A stretch of DNA of 64,000 nucleotides. Source: Janthinobacterium sp. PAMC25594 (GTDB lineage: Bacteria > Pseudomonadota > Gammaproteobacteria > Burkholderiales > Burkholderiaceae_D). The notes beneath the pieces were generated by a model that saw nothing but the letters and a program-made list of their open reading frames with translations, made no database searches and was not told the origin of the DNA. Made by a program: the position numbers and the translations under genes. The DNA is taken from NCBI RefSeq assembly GCF_019443505.1, contig NZ_CP080377.1, positions 1,984,001 through 2,048,000 of the forward strand, in the 5' to 3' direction. Below, one piece after another: positions 8,832-16,744 of the stretch; position 1 is the first letter of the stretch; each line of letters begins with the position of its first letter.

Positions 8832-10943
8832 ATGCTAGCTATCCTCGAACGCATTGACCCGAACTCCAGCAATATCGACTTGCTGGTGGAATTATTCAAC
8901 TCACTGCGTCCCAAGCGCCCGCACGACAGCGCTACCGCGATCGCCAACGTGCGCACCCTGCGCCAGCTTCTCAAAGGTAACCCCGCGCAAGCGCGCGCCC
9001 TGCACGAATACGTGCTGCGCGTGCTGGCCGCGCGCCGCCACGCCAGCCTGTACACGGACATCGGCGTGCTGTCGAACAGCGGTTTTTTCACCGAATTGAA
9101 ACGCCGCATCGCCTACCGCATGCTGCCGCCCGCCTTGGGCGACGAATACCTGAACGACGCGCTCGACCAGGTGCTGTACCTGAAGACCGATTATTTGTGG
9201 ATCATCAATGTGCCCGCCACGGACTGGCTGGAGCTGTTCGACGTGCTCACCAGCGACGACATCGAACTGGCCGTCGGCGATGGCAATATCATGCTGCCCG
9301 GCATACTCGACGCGATCCGCACCCTGTCCTACCGCGTCTGCGCCATGGGACTGGAACCGGAGCTGACGCGTTTCCACAATGAAATCGAAGTGTTCCAGTC
9401 GCCATTCATGGTGCAGAACACGGAAGTGAACGCCTACCTGGACGCTTACACGAATTTACTGCAAGGCAACATCGAGCACATCGAGGATGCGCGCCACCTG
9501 CTGGTGATGCTGGACCAGTGCGATGCCGTCATCGCCAAGATCCGCAAGAAGGCGCTGTACCAGGGCACCAGCATTCCCCTCACCTATTTATTGGTGGCGC
9601 TGGCGCAAAGCATCGACCGCCTGCGCAAGCTGCTGTTCCTCGTCGACACGAGCGGCGAGCTGCCCGCATCGAGCAACGTGGATATCGCCGCCATCACGGT
9701 GGACGCCACGCAAGACTTGCTGCACCCGCAACCGGTCAGCCGCCGCCGCGCGGGCGCCGTGGGGCTGGCGCTGGAACTGATCCGCGCGCATAACCACAAA
9801 TACAAGGTCAGCGACCTGTTTTCCGACAATATCAACTTGCTGGCGCGCAATGTGACGGAAAACGCCAGCCGCACGGGCGAGCACTACATCGCGGAAAACC
9901 GGCGCGAGATGGGCGCCATGTTCCTCTCGTCCGCGGGCGCGGGCGTGATCATCGGCTTCATGGCGTTGTTCAAGATCCTGATGTCGTATCTGCGCTCGGC
10001 GCCGCTGGTCGAAGCGTTCATGTTCAGCATGAATTACTCGATCGGCTTCATGTTCATCCACTTGTTGCACTTCACGGTGGCCACCAAGCAGCCGGCCATG
10101 ACGGCCTCGCGCATCGCCGCCGGCCTGCACAGCAAGGATGGCCGGAATATCGACCTCGACAGCATGGCGGAACTGATCAACAAGGTCTTCCGCACGCAAA
10201 ACATGGCCGTGCTGGGCAACCTGGCCACAGCCATCCCCACGGCGTGGCTGATCGCGCTCGGCTACAAGGCGATCACGGGCCACCACCTGGTGTCGCCGGA
10301 AAAAGCCATGCACTTGCTGCACGATATCGACCCCATCGGCAGCCCCGCCATTTTCTACGCCATGATTGCCGGCGTGTGCCTGTTCGTGGCCGGCCTGATT
10401 TCCGGCTACTATGACAACCAAGCGCTGTACACGCGCTGGGCACAGCGCATCGCGCAATTGCGCGGCCTGGGCCGCGTCATCGGCCAGGATCGCTTGCAGC
10501 GGCTGGGCCTGTACCTGGAAAACAACCTGGGCGGCCTGATGGGGAATTTCTATTTCGGTATCCTGCTGGGCTCCATCGGCACCCTGGGTTTCCTGATCGG
10601 CTTGCCCATCGATATACGCCACATCACCTTCTCGGCCGCCAACTTCGCCACGGCGCTGGTGGGACTGGACCACAACATGAGCTGGCAGCTGGCCGTCAAG
10701 TCGCTGTCGGGCATCTTCGCCATAGGCACGGCCAACCTGCTGGTCAGCTTCGGCCTGGCCCTGTGGGTAGCCCTGCGTTCGCGCCAGGTGCGCTTCAAGC
10801 ACGGCATGCAATTGTTGAAGATTCTGGGCAAGCGCTTCCTGCGCTCGCCCATCGTCTTCTTCTTCGGTTCGAAAAACCCGCCACCCCTGGCACTGGCCGA
10901 TGATACGGCAAACCTGTCACCCACGACCAAGGCTCAAAAATGA
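8832..10943 (+). CDS. Gcr-type 'site-specific recombinase' family membrane protein
   Basis: A 703-aa protein of the family annotated as site-specific recombinase (after gonococcal Gcr, Pfam SpecificRecomb). The N-terminal half (to about residue 370) is soluble and helical. The second half has about six hydrophobic segments (e.g. FLSSAGAGVIIGFMALFKIL, FGILLGSIGTLGFLIGLP). No tyrosine- or serine-recombinase catalytic motif is visible, so the historical name is doubtful and an inner-membrane protein is more likely. The GTG at 8757 would add 25 residues. It overlaps the next gene by ATGA, so the two are translationally coupled. Confidence 0.8.
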   Translation: MLAILERIDPNSSNIDLLVELFNSLRPKRPHDSATAIANVRTLRQLLKGNPAQARALHEYVLRVLAARRHASLYTDIGVLSNSGFFTELKRRIAYRMLPPALGDEYLNDALDQVLYLKTDYLWIINVPATDWLELFDVLTSDDIELAVGDGNIMLPGILDAIRTLSYRVCAMGLEPELTRFHNEIEVFQSPFMVQNTEVNAYLDAYTNLLQGNIEHIEDARHLLVMLDQCDAVIAKIRKKALYQGTSIPLTYLLVALAQSIDRLRKLLFLVDTSGELPASSNVDIAAITVDATQDLLHPQPVSRRRAGAVGLALELIRAHNHKYKVSDLFSDNINLLARNVTENASRTGEHYIAENRREMGAMFLSSAGAGVIIGFMALFKILMSYLRSAPLVEAFMFSMNYSIGFMFIHLLHFTVATKQPAMTASRIAAGLHSKDGRNIDLDSMAELINKVFRTQNMAVLGNLATAIPTAWLIALGYKAITGHHLVSPEKAMHLLHDIDPIGSPAIFYAMIAGVCLFVAGLISGYYDNQALYTRWAQRIAQLRGLGRVIGQDRLQRLGLYLENNLGGLMGNFYFGILLGSIGTLGFLIGLPIDIRHITFSAANFATALVGLDHNMSWQLAVKSLSGIFAIGTANLLVSFGLALWVALRSRQVRFKHGMQLLKILGKRFLRSPIVFFFGSKNPPPLALADDTANLSPTTKAQK

Positions 10944-12331
10944 CCACCAGGCGCATGCAATCCTGCCTCACCGCCCTACTGCTGTGCTGGACCCTGGCTG
11001 CATGCGCCTCGCTGCCCAATGTCAAGAACCTCAACACCACCTTGGCCCCCGTGGCCAGGCCGAATGTGATCACGGGCAAGGGCGCCTTGCTGAACGTCAA
11101 CAGCCGCGCCGCCCTGCTCAACAAGCGCTGGGCCAAGTCCGGCATGGACTTGAAAACCCAGGCCGCGCTGGAAGAGGCGGCCACGGGCGTGCCTTTGATC
11201 AAGGGCAACAAGGTGACCCTGCTGTTTGACGGCCCGCAAACGATGGCCGCCATGTTCCAGGCCATCAGCGAGGCGAAGCACAGCATCAACCTGGAAACGT
11301 ACATCTTTGACCAGGACCCGCTGGGTATGAAATTTGCCGATATGCTCATCGAAAAGCAGCAATCGGGCGTGACGGTCAACGTCATCTACGACAGCGTGGG
11401 CACGATCGGCGTGCCACAGGCGTTTTTCGAGCGCATGCGCGCGGCCGGCGTGCGCCTGGTGGCCTTCAACCCCGTCAATCCGGCCAAGCTGAAGGGCGAC
11501 GACTGGAAGATCAACAACCGCGACCACCGCAAGGTGCTGATCGTCGACGGCAAGACGGCGTTTACGGGCGGCGTCAATATCAGCGATACCTATGCGAAAA
11601 GCTCGCTGTTCCGCTCGAAATCGAAACCCACCGACAAGAAGGACGTGGGCTGGCGCGATACCCACGTGAAAGTGGAAGGCCCGGCCGTGGCCGCCTTCCA
11701 GTGGCTGTTCATCCGCACCTGGGCCCAGCAAGACCAGGCCGACTTGCCGGACGCCAATTACTTCCCCGTGCTGTCCGAAGTGGGCGACAAGCTGGTGCGC
11801 GTGGTAGCCAGCGAACCGGACGGCGGCTTTGAAATCTACAAGGCGTATATTTTAGCCATCCAGGAAGCCAGGAAATCGATCCACATCACGTCCGCCTATT
11901 TCGTGCCCGACCAGCAGACGGTCGATGCGCTGGTGGCCGCCGCCAAGCGGGGCGTGGACGTCACCGTGGTGCTGCCCGGCGTGTCGGACAGCGGCCTGGT
12001 GTTCCATGCGGGACACGCACTGTACGACCAGTTGCTGGCCGGCGGCATCCGCATTTTTCATTTAAAACTGGCCGTGCTGCACGCCAAGACGGCCGTCATC
12101 GACGGCGCCTGGTCGACCGTGGGTTCGACCAACATCGACATGCGCAGCTTCCTGCATAACAGCGAACTGAACGTGATCGTGCTGGGCGACAGCTTCGGCC
12201 GCGAAATGGAAAACGCCTTCCAGGAAGACTTGCGCGACTCGGAAGAGATCACCAGGGCGAAATGGGAAACGCGGCCCATCTCGGACCGCATGAAGGAATG
12301 GGCGGCGCGCTTCATGAACTATTGGCTGTAA
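10940..12331 (+). CDS. Phospholipase D / cardiolipin-synthase-like lipoprotein
   Basis: A 463-aa lipoprotein (lipobox LAAC, Cys22) with two HKD motifs of the phospholipase D superfamily: His196-x-Lys198-x4-Asp203 (HRKVLIVD) and His381-x-Lys383-x4-Asp388 (HAKTAVID). Both are intact, so phosphatidyl transfer or hydrolysis is expected. The layout fits cardiolipin synthases of the ClsC/YmdC type or related exported PLDs; the donor lipid cannot be read. It overlaps the upstream membrane-protein gene by 4 bp (ATGA). It converges on a lipid-related operon at 12566-15066, which suggests a phospholipid neighbourhood. Confidence 0.88.
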   Translation: MTTRRMQSCLTALLLCWTLAACASLPNVKNLNTTLAPVARPNVITGKGALLNVNSRAALLNKRWAKSGMDLKTQAALEEAATGVPLIKGNKVTLLFDGPQTMAAMFQAISEAKHSINLETYIFDQDPLGMKFADMLIEKQQSGVTVNVIYDSVGTIGVPQAFFERMRAAGVRLVAFNPVNPAKLKGDDWKINNRDHRKVLIVDGKTAFTGGVNISDTYAKSSLFRSKSKPTDKKDVGWRDTHVKVEGPAVAAFQWLFIRTWAQQDQADLPDANYFPVLSEVGDKLVRVVASEPDGGFEIYKAYILAIQEARKSIHITSAYFVPDQQTVDALVAAAKRGVDVTVVLPGVSDSGLVFHAGHALYDQLLAGGIRIFHLKLAVLHAKTAVIDGAWSTVGSTNIDMRSFLHNSELNVIVLGDSFGREMENAFQEDLRDSEEITRAKWETRPISDRMKEWAARFMNYWL

Positions 12332-12332
12332 G

Positions 12333-12436
12333 GGAGTAGCCGTCAAAAAGTCCAGGGCGTTGTTGCATTGCCTCGCCGTACTATTCGTACTGTCTTCGGC
12401 AACGCGCCTAGCCCTGGCCATTTTGCCGGCCACTCC
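12333..12436. repeat. Nested palindromic intergenic element
   Basis: It starts two bases after the PLD stop codon. The outer arms GGAGTAGCCG... and ...CGGCCACTCC are imperfect complements. Inside them CCAGGGC (12352-12358) pairs with GCCCTGG (12411-12417), then GGCGTTGTTGC with GCAACGCGCC, with a small CGTACTATTCGTAC hairpin at the tip. It could end transcription of the PLD gene. The multi-level stem resembles the elements at 31762 and 33808 in design, though not in sequence. Confidence 0.6.
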
Positions 12437-12450
12437 TGCTACCGGTGCAG

Positions 12451-12569
12451 GTCGGCGTAGGTCGGCGTAGGTCGGCTTAGCGCAGCGTAAGCCGACACCA
12501 TCACGAAAACCACCAAAGCCAACAATAGCGTCGGATTACGCGCGGCTTCGCCGCGCTAATCCGACCTAC
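12451..12569. repeat. REP-like pair of hairpins with tandem 10-mers
   Basis: Two copies of GTCGGCGTAG (12451-12470) run into GTCGGCTTA...TAAGCCGAC (hairpin 12471-12496). A second hairpin, GTCGGATTACGCGCGGC with its complement, lies at 12530-12565 and is followed by CTAC. The two hairpins share the GTCGG(A/C)TTA foot. The downstream TAG stop of the phosphoesterase gene (12566-12568) lies in the end of this element. This is a typical proteobacterial REP/BIME arrangement. Confidence 0.7.
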
Positions 12570-13384
12570 AGCGGCCGCAAGCTGGCCCACACGCCCCCCT
12601 GGCGCTCGAACGCTTCCGTGCTGACTTTTTCAAAGTCGGCCTTCTCGTCACTCCAGCTGTAGCGCTCGACCCGGATGCCGCTGTCTTCGATGCGGATGAC
12701 ATTGAACGAGTTCGACTCGCCCCTGCCCCGCGTGGACGTGGCCGTGCCCGCCTGCACCATCAGGGCGGCGTAGCCGTCGATCTTGTAGCGCGCCGAGGTG
12801 TCGCCTGCATGGCTGGCGTGAAAATGGCCGGCCAGCAACAGGTCCACGCCACATTCGGAAAACATTTGCAGCGCCAGCGGCGCGCGCTCCACCAGGTCAT
12901 CCTTGTCGAAATGCTCGGGCAAGTCGAATGGATGATGCGTGACGATGATGCGCGTCAGACCGGGCGGCAAACGGCCCAGGCGTTCACGCAGCACATCGAT
13001 CTGCTCGTGGCTGATGCGGCCATCCTTGAACGTCAGGGAGCGGGCCGTGTTGATGCCCAGCACGGCGATTTCCTCGTCCACGTATTCGGGCGACAAATCG
13101 TCCGTCACATGGCGCCGGTATTTCACCAGCGGCGTCAGGAAGCGGGAAAAGACGTTATACAGGGGCACGTCATGGTTGCCCGGCACCACGACCTGCGGCC
13201 CCGGCAAACTGTCGAGAAAAGCCCGCGCCTGCTGGAATTGAACGCTGCGGGCGCGCTGCGTCAGGTCGCCGGAAACGACGACGACGTCCGGCTCCAGGCG
13301 CTCGACCAGGGAGCGCAGGGGCGCCAGCAGGGCCGCATCGACCTTGCCAAAATGCAAATCGGATAAATGCACGAGGGTACGCAT
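12566..13384 (-). CDS. Calcineurin-like metallophosphoesterase
   Basis: A 272-aa cytoplasmic protein with all five metal-site motifs of the calcineurin-like superfamily: Asp9-x-His11 (SDLH), GDLT with Asp40, GNHD (His71), a THHP histidine near residue 150 and GHFH near 190. The substrate cannot be told (cyclic nucleotide, phospholipid head group or other phosphodiester). It is the third gene of a tight operon with a PAP2 phosphatase and a diacylglycerol-kinase-like gene (3-base gap upstream). Its stop codon lies inside a REP-like element. Confidence 0.88.
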   Translation of the reverse strand: MRTLVHLSDLHFGKVDAALLAPLRSLVERLEPDVVVVSGDLTQRARSVQFQQARAFLDSLPGPQVVVPGNHDVPLYNVFSRFLTPLVKYRRHVTDDLSPEYVDEEIAVLGINTARSLTFKDGRISHEQIDVLRERLGRLPPGLTRIIVTHHPFDLPEHFDKDDLVERAPLALQMFSECGVDLLLAGHFHASHAGDTSARYKIDGYAALMVQAGTATSTRGRGESNSFNVIRIEDSGIRVERYSWSDEKADFEKVSTEAFERQGGVWASLRPL

Positions 13385-13387
13385 GGC

Positions 13388-14302
13388 CTACTCCTGGGCT
13401 GGCGCCCGCGCGGGCACGATCACGTCCAGCGCGGCGGGACGGATGCGGTAGCGCAGCGGCGTATTCATGATGGTCACTTCGCCATCGGTGGCCACGCGCA
13501 GGCGGCGGTGTTGCGTGGCAATTTCCAGGTCATTGGCCGTCAGCATATCGAAATCCTTGGCTTGCGACAGTTTGCCGAACAGCGCGTGCAAGGCCAGTTT
13601 CAGCAAGCCCAGGCGGCCCGGACGCTGCGCCACGTACAGGCTCAACCGGCCGCCATCGAGCCGTTCGCGCTCGCCGATATTCAAGCCTTCCATCAGATAC
13701 TCATTATTGCCGATGAAGACGAAAGGCGTGCGGCGCGCATGCACGGCGTCGTTGAGTTTCAATTGCACGCTGAGAAACGGATAGCGGCGCAAAGCCGCCA
13801 CCAGCGCCCAGCTGAAGGCCAGCCACTTGCCACGTCCCAGCCGGCGCTGCTGCTTTTCGCGATCGCGCACAATATCGGGATACAGACCCAGGCTGGAATT
13901 ATTCAGGAAGATGCGGCCATTCACCTCGCCCACGTCGACCTGGTGCGGCACGCCGTGCGCCACATTGGCGATGGCCGCATCAAGCGCCAAAGGAATATTC
14001 AAATCCTTGGCGAAATGGTTCAGGGTGCCCAGCGGCAAAACGCCAAACGGCGTGCCGCTGCCGACAACGACGGAGGCGACGGCATTGATGGTGCCGTCGC
14101 CGCCACCGGCCACGACGATGGGCGCGCCATCGCGCAAGGCTTGCTCGGCCGTGGCGATCATGTCGGCGCCGCTTTGCGCCAGGGTGATGGCGGCGTCGAG
14201 GCCTACGGCCAGGAACTGTGCTTCGAGCTGCTGCGCCCAATCGGGCGCATAGCCACAGCCGGCGCCCCCGTTGATGATGACTGCAATTTTACTCAGGATC
14301 AT
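13388..14302 (-). CDS. Diacylglycerol kinase-family lipid kinase (YegS/BmrU-like)
   Basis: A 304-aa enzyme with the DAGK catalytic signature GGGDGT at residues 66-71 and the following LGTLNHFAKDL segment (nucleotide and metal binding). The C-terminal half is a beta-rich domain with FIGNNEY and DGE motifs, as in YegS/DgkB. Expected reaction: ATP-dependent phosphorylation of diacylglycerol or another lipid. The start at 14302 is preferred over an upstream in-frame extension because the protein then begins with the family-typical strand (KIAVIINGGAG). Five bases separate it from the PAP2 stop codon. Confidence 0.88.
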   Translation of the reverse strand: MILSKIAVIINGGAGCGYAPDWAQQLEAQFLAVGLDAAITLAQSGADMIATAEQALRDGAPIVVAGGGDGTINAVASVVVGSGTPFGVLPLGTLNHFAKDLNIPLALDAAIANVAHGVPHQVDVGEVNGRIFLNNSSLGLYPDIVRDREKQQRRLGRGKWLAFSWALVAALRRYPFLSVQLKLNDAVHARRTPFVFIGNNEYLMEGLNIGERERLDGGRLSLYVAQRPGRLGLLKLALHALFGKLSQAKDFDMLTANDLEIATQHRRLRVATDGEVTIMNTPLRYRIRPAALDVIVPARAPAQE

Positions 14303-14307
14303 TCCCC

Positions 14308-15066
14308 TTATGTGGTTTGCCGGATATGCCGGCGGCGGCGCAGGGTCGACACGCCGGCGATGCAGATGGCCAGCCAGCCATAGCTTTCCGCCATGGCCGC
14401 CAGCACATCGCTCAGGTAATGCGCGCCCAGGTAGATGCGGCTGAAACCCACGAGCGCCGCCATCAGGAAGGCCCCCAGCGCGATGGCGATGCGCTTGCCC
14501 CAGGCGCCCGGCGCCGTCTGGCAAATCAGGTAGGCAGCCAGCAAGCCGTACAGGGCCGTCGAGGTGGCCGTATGGCCACTCGGAAAGCTGTACGTGCTCA
14601 GGGCCGTCTGCAGGATGGGTTCGTCAAAGCTGGGCCGCGCGCGGACAAAAATGTACTTTAGCAGCAGGTTCAAAAACATGACGCCCGGCATGGTAATGAC
14701 CAGGGTAAACAACCAGTAGGTGGCGCCCTTGCGGTGCAGATACCAGCCCAGCAGGGTCGCCAGGGTGATGGCGCCGATCACGCCGTGCAGGTGCGTGACG
14801 ACCAGCAGGCAGCTGGTGATCCACGGCACGGCATGCTGGTTGAACCACTGCGCCACCTGCAGGTCGATCACGGTAATTTGGGCCATACCCATCACCGCTT
14901 CGGCGATCTCGTGGAACACCACGATGGCCACCAGCATCAGCGCCACGCCCACCGTCATATGCAGGCCCAGCTCGCCTTCGGGCGACAGGCGCGCCTCGAC
15001 GAAGCGCCGCAGTTTCGTGGTCCAGCCCGTGGTCATGCCCATGTCATTTTTCTCTTGCAAACTCAT
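14308..15066 (-). CDS. PAP2-family membrane phosphatase
   Basis: A 252-aa integral membrane protein with the three PAP2 active-site motifs: Lys137-x6-Arg144-Pro145, Pro-Ser-Gly-His at 162-165, and Ser209-Arg210-x5-His216-x3-Asp220. The substrate is probably a lipid phosphate (phosphatidate or undecaprenyl pyrophosphate type). It is first in an operon with a lipid kinase and a phosphoesterase, so the first two could run opposite reactions on diacylglycerol/phosphatidate. The two LexA boxes at 15118-15156 lie 52-90 bases upstream on the divergent side. Confidence 0.9.
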   Translation of the reverse strand: MSLQEKNDMGMTTGWTTKLRRFVEARLSPEGELGLHMTVGVALMLVAIVVFHEIAEAVMGMAQITVIDLQVAQWFNQHAVPWITSCLLVVTHLHGVIGAITLATLLGWYLHRKGATYWLFTLVITMPGVMFLNLLLKYIFVRARPSFDEPILQTALSTYSFPSGHTATSTALYGLLAAYLICQTAPGAWGKRIAIALGAFLMAALVGFSRIYLGAHYLSDVLAAMAESYGWLAICIAGVSTLRRRRHIRQTT

Positions 15067-15117
15067 CTCTCTTTCATGTCCCTGGTGATGATCAAAAAAA
15101 CCACACCCGTAAAAAAA

Positions 15118-15156
15118 TACTGTTTATTCATACAGTAGCTGTGTTTTCATACAGTA
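15118..15156 (+). promoter_or_regulatory. Two tandem LexA (SOS) boxes
   Basis: Box 1, TACTGTTTATTCATACAGTA (15118-15137), and box 2, AGCTGTGTTTTCATACAGTA (15137-15156), both fit CTGT-N8-ACAG. They start 19 bases apart, sharing one base, so two LexA dimers could bind in tandem. The boxes lie 52-90 bases before the ATG at 15208 and overlap its likely promoter region (candidate -10 TATGCT/TATTCT at 15159-15169). They also lie upstream of the divergent PAP2 gene. Confidence 0.88.
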
Positions 15157-15207
15157 GTTATGCTATTCTGATGACTCGTTCAACACATCTCCCTCAAAGG
15201 AATTGTC

Positions 15208-15432
15208 ATGGCAACATTGAATAGCGGTTTTGGCTCACGGTTCGGCCTGGAATACGCCCCAAGCTCTTTCCTCGTCCGCATGGGCAAGCGCGAAATCCTC
15301 GTCTGCCGCGACTTCCGCAAGCGCTACTACACCGTCAATCCCTTGATCGAGTGCGGTACGGGCATCGAGCCGGGCTATGTTGAAGTGCTGCTGATGCGCC
15401 GTTGGCTCCTCATTTTATCCAAGGCGCATTAA
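15208..15432 (+). CDS. Small SOS-box-controlled protein, unknown (74 aa)
   Basis: A 74-aa basic protein preceded by AAAGGAA at a good distance from the ATG. No signal peptide or full membrane helix; the sequence is basic (FRKRYYTV in the middle, LLMRRWLLILSKAH at the end). I do not recognise the family. Two strong tandem LexA boxes directly upstream are the main clue and imply induction on DNA damage. By analogy with other short LexA-controlled genes it could be a division inhibitor or DNA-damage-response modulator, but nothing in the sequence shows which. A hairpin follows the stop codon. Confidence 0.75.
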   Translation: MATLNSGFGSRFGLEYAPSSFLVRMGKREILVCRDFRKRYYTVNPLIECGTGIEPGYVEVLLMRRWLLILSKAH

Positions 15433-15435
15433 GAA

Positions 15436-15475
15436 TGACTTTAAAACAAGGTGCTCGCACCCTGTTGTAAAGTCA
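15436..15475. terminator. Hairpin after the SOS-box gene
   Basis: A long imperfect stem: TGACTTTA (15436-15443) pairs with TAAAGTCA (15468-15475), and ACAAGGTGC with GCACCCTGT inside. There is no T run, so it may be a structured 3' end rather than a classical terminator. Confidence 0.5.
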
Positions 15476-15538
15476 GCTCGTCCGGCCACGCCGGGAACGC
15501 CTCAGTACCGGCCAGCGGCAACGCTGGCCAACCCCTCA

Positions 15539-16651
15539 TTACTGCGTGCGTTCCGGTGCGGCCGGGCTGGCAGGTGTATTGGCAACAGCGTTGGCAGGCG
15601 GCAGCTTGTCGAACACATTTGCCTCGTACCACAGCGTGACGAACAGCACCATCACGACGGGGCCGATGAACAGACCCACGAGGCCCAGGGTTTCCACGCC
15701 GCCCAGAATGCCGAACAACACGGCCAGGAAGGGCAGGCGGGTGGCGTTGCCGATCATGCCGGGACGCACGAAGTGGTCGGCCACGAACAGCACCACGGTG
15801 CCCCACGCGGCCACGCCGATGGCGGCGCCCACATTGCCCTGGAAGACCAGCAAGGCGGCGGCGCACACATACGCGAGCGGCGCGCCAAACGGAATGATGG
15901 CCAGGATGCCGGTGGCAAACGCCCACAGGGCCGGCGACGGCACGCCGGCAATCGCATAGGCGATACCGATCAGCACGCCTTCGGCCAGACCCACCAGCAC
16001 CAGGCCGTTGACTGTAGCGCGGATGGCCGTCGGGATCTTTTGCGCATAGCGGCCCCACCGTTCGGGGCGCAAGAAGTGGCTGCCGACAGCCGTGATCTGA
16101 CGCGTCAGCGCTTCACCATCCTTGTAAAAGAAAAACAGGCACAAAAAGGCCAGGCCGAAGTCGACCAGGCGGTGGAATACGTCCGCGCCTAGGATTTTCA
16201 GGATGTCGCGCGCGGAATGAAAGCCGCCCACGGCGCTGCCCGCAAAGAAGTGGCCGAGGCCGTGGGGCTGGCTCAGGGTGGCTAGCCACCAGTCGCCGAT
16301 GGCGCTGCCGGCCAGCGGAATGTGCGCCACCCAGTCCGGCACGGGCAAGCCGTCGGTATTCGCATGGACGACAAAATTGGCCAGCACGGGCACTTCGCGC
16401 GCGGCCTGCGCCACGCCGAACAGCACGGGAATGATGAAGATGCAGGCGAACGCCAGGGTCAGCACGGCTGCCGCGATAATGGTGCGCTGGCCCAGCGCCG
16501 CGCGCACGCGCAGGTACAAGGGCCAGGTGGCCACGCACAGGATGCCGGCCCACACGAGCGGCAAAAAGAAACGCTGCATGACGAAGGCCGTCACGGCAAT
16601 CAAGGCCAGGGAAAAGCCTGCGCTGACGATGTCGCGCTGGGTATCGGTCAT
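15539..16651 (-). CDS. AI-2E family transporter (YdiK-like)
   Basis: A 370-aa integral membrane protein of the AI-2E/PerM (UPF0118) family. Paired N-terminal helices (FSLALIAVTAFVMQRFFLPLVWAGILCVATWPLY) are followed by a periplasmic domain, the FLCLFFFYKDG segment, and C-terminal helices including GILAIIPFGAPLAYV and the LGLVGLFIGPVVMVLF signature. Members export small molecules or ions; the substrate here is not evident. The start has GGAG just upstream. It is monocistronic. Confidence 0.9.
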   Translation of the reverse strand: MTDTQRDIVSAGFSLALIAVTAFVMQRFFLPLVWAGILCVATWPLYLRVRAALGQRTIIAAAVLTLAFACIFIIPVLFGVAQAAREVPVLANFVVHANTDGLPVPDWVAHIPLAGSAIGDWWLATLSQPHGLGHFFAGSAVGGFHSARDILKILGADVFHRLVDFGLAFLCLFFFYKDGEALTRQITAVGSHFLRPERWGRYAQKIPTAIRATVNGLVLVGLAEGVLIGIAYAIAGVPSPALWAFATGILAIIPFGAPLAYVCAAALLVFQGNVGAAIGVAAWGTVVLFVADHFVRPGMIGNATRLPFLAVLFGILGGVETLGLVGLFIGPVVMVLFVTLWYEANVFDKLPPANAVANTPASPAAPERTQ

Positions 16652-16744
16652 ACCACTCCATTCGTGCCCCGCACCGGGAACAGGGACGGAGGCTTAGTTA
16701 CGCGCCAGTTGCGCAGGCGTAGCGTAACACGGAGGTTCGTTACA

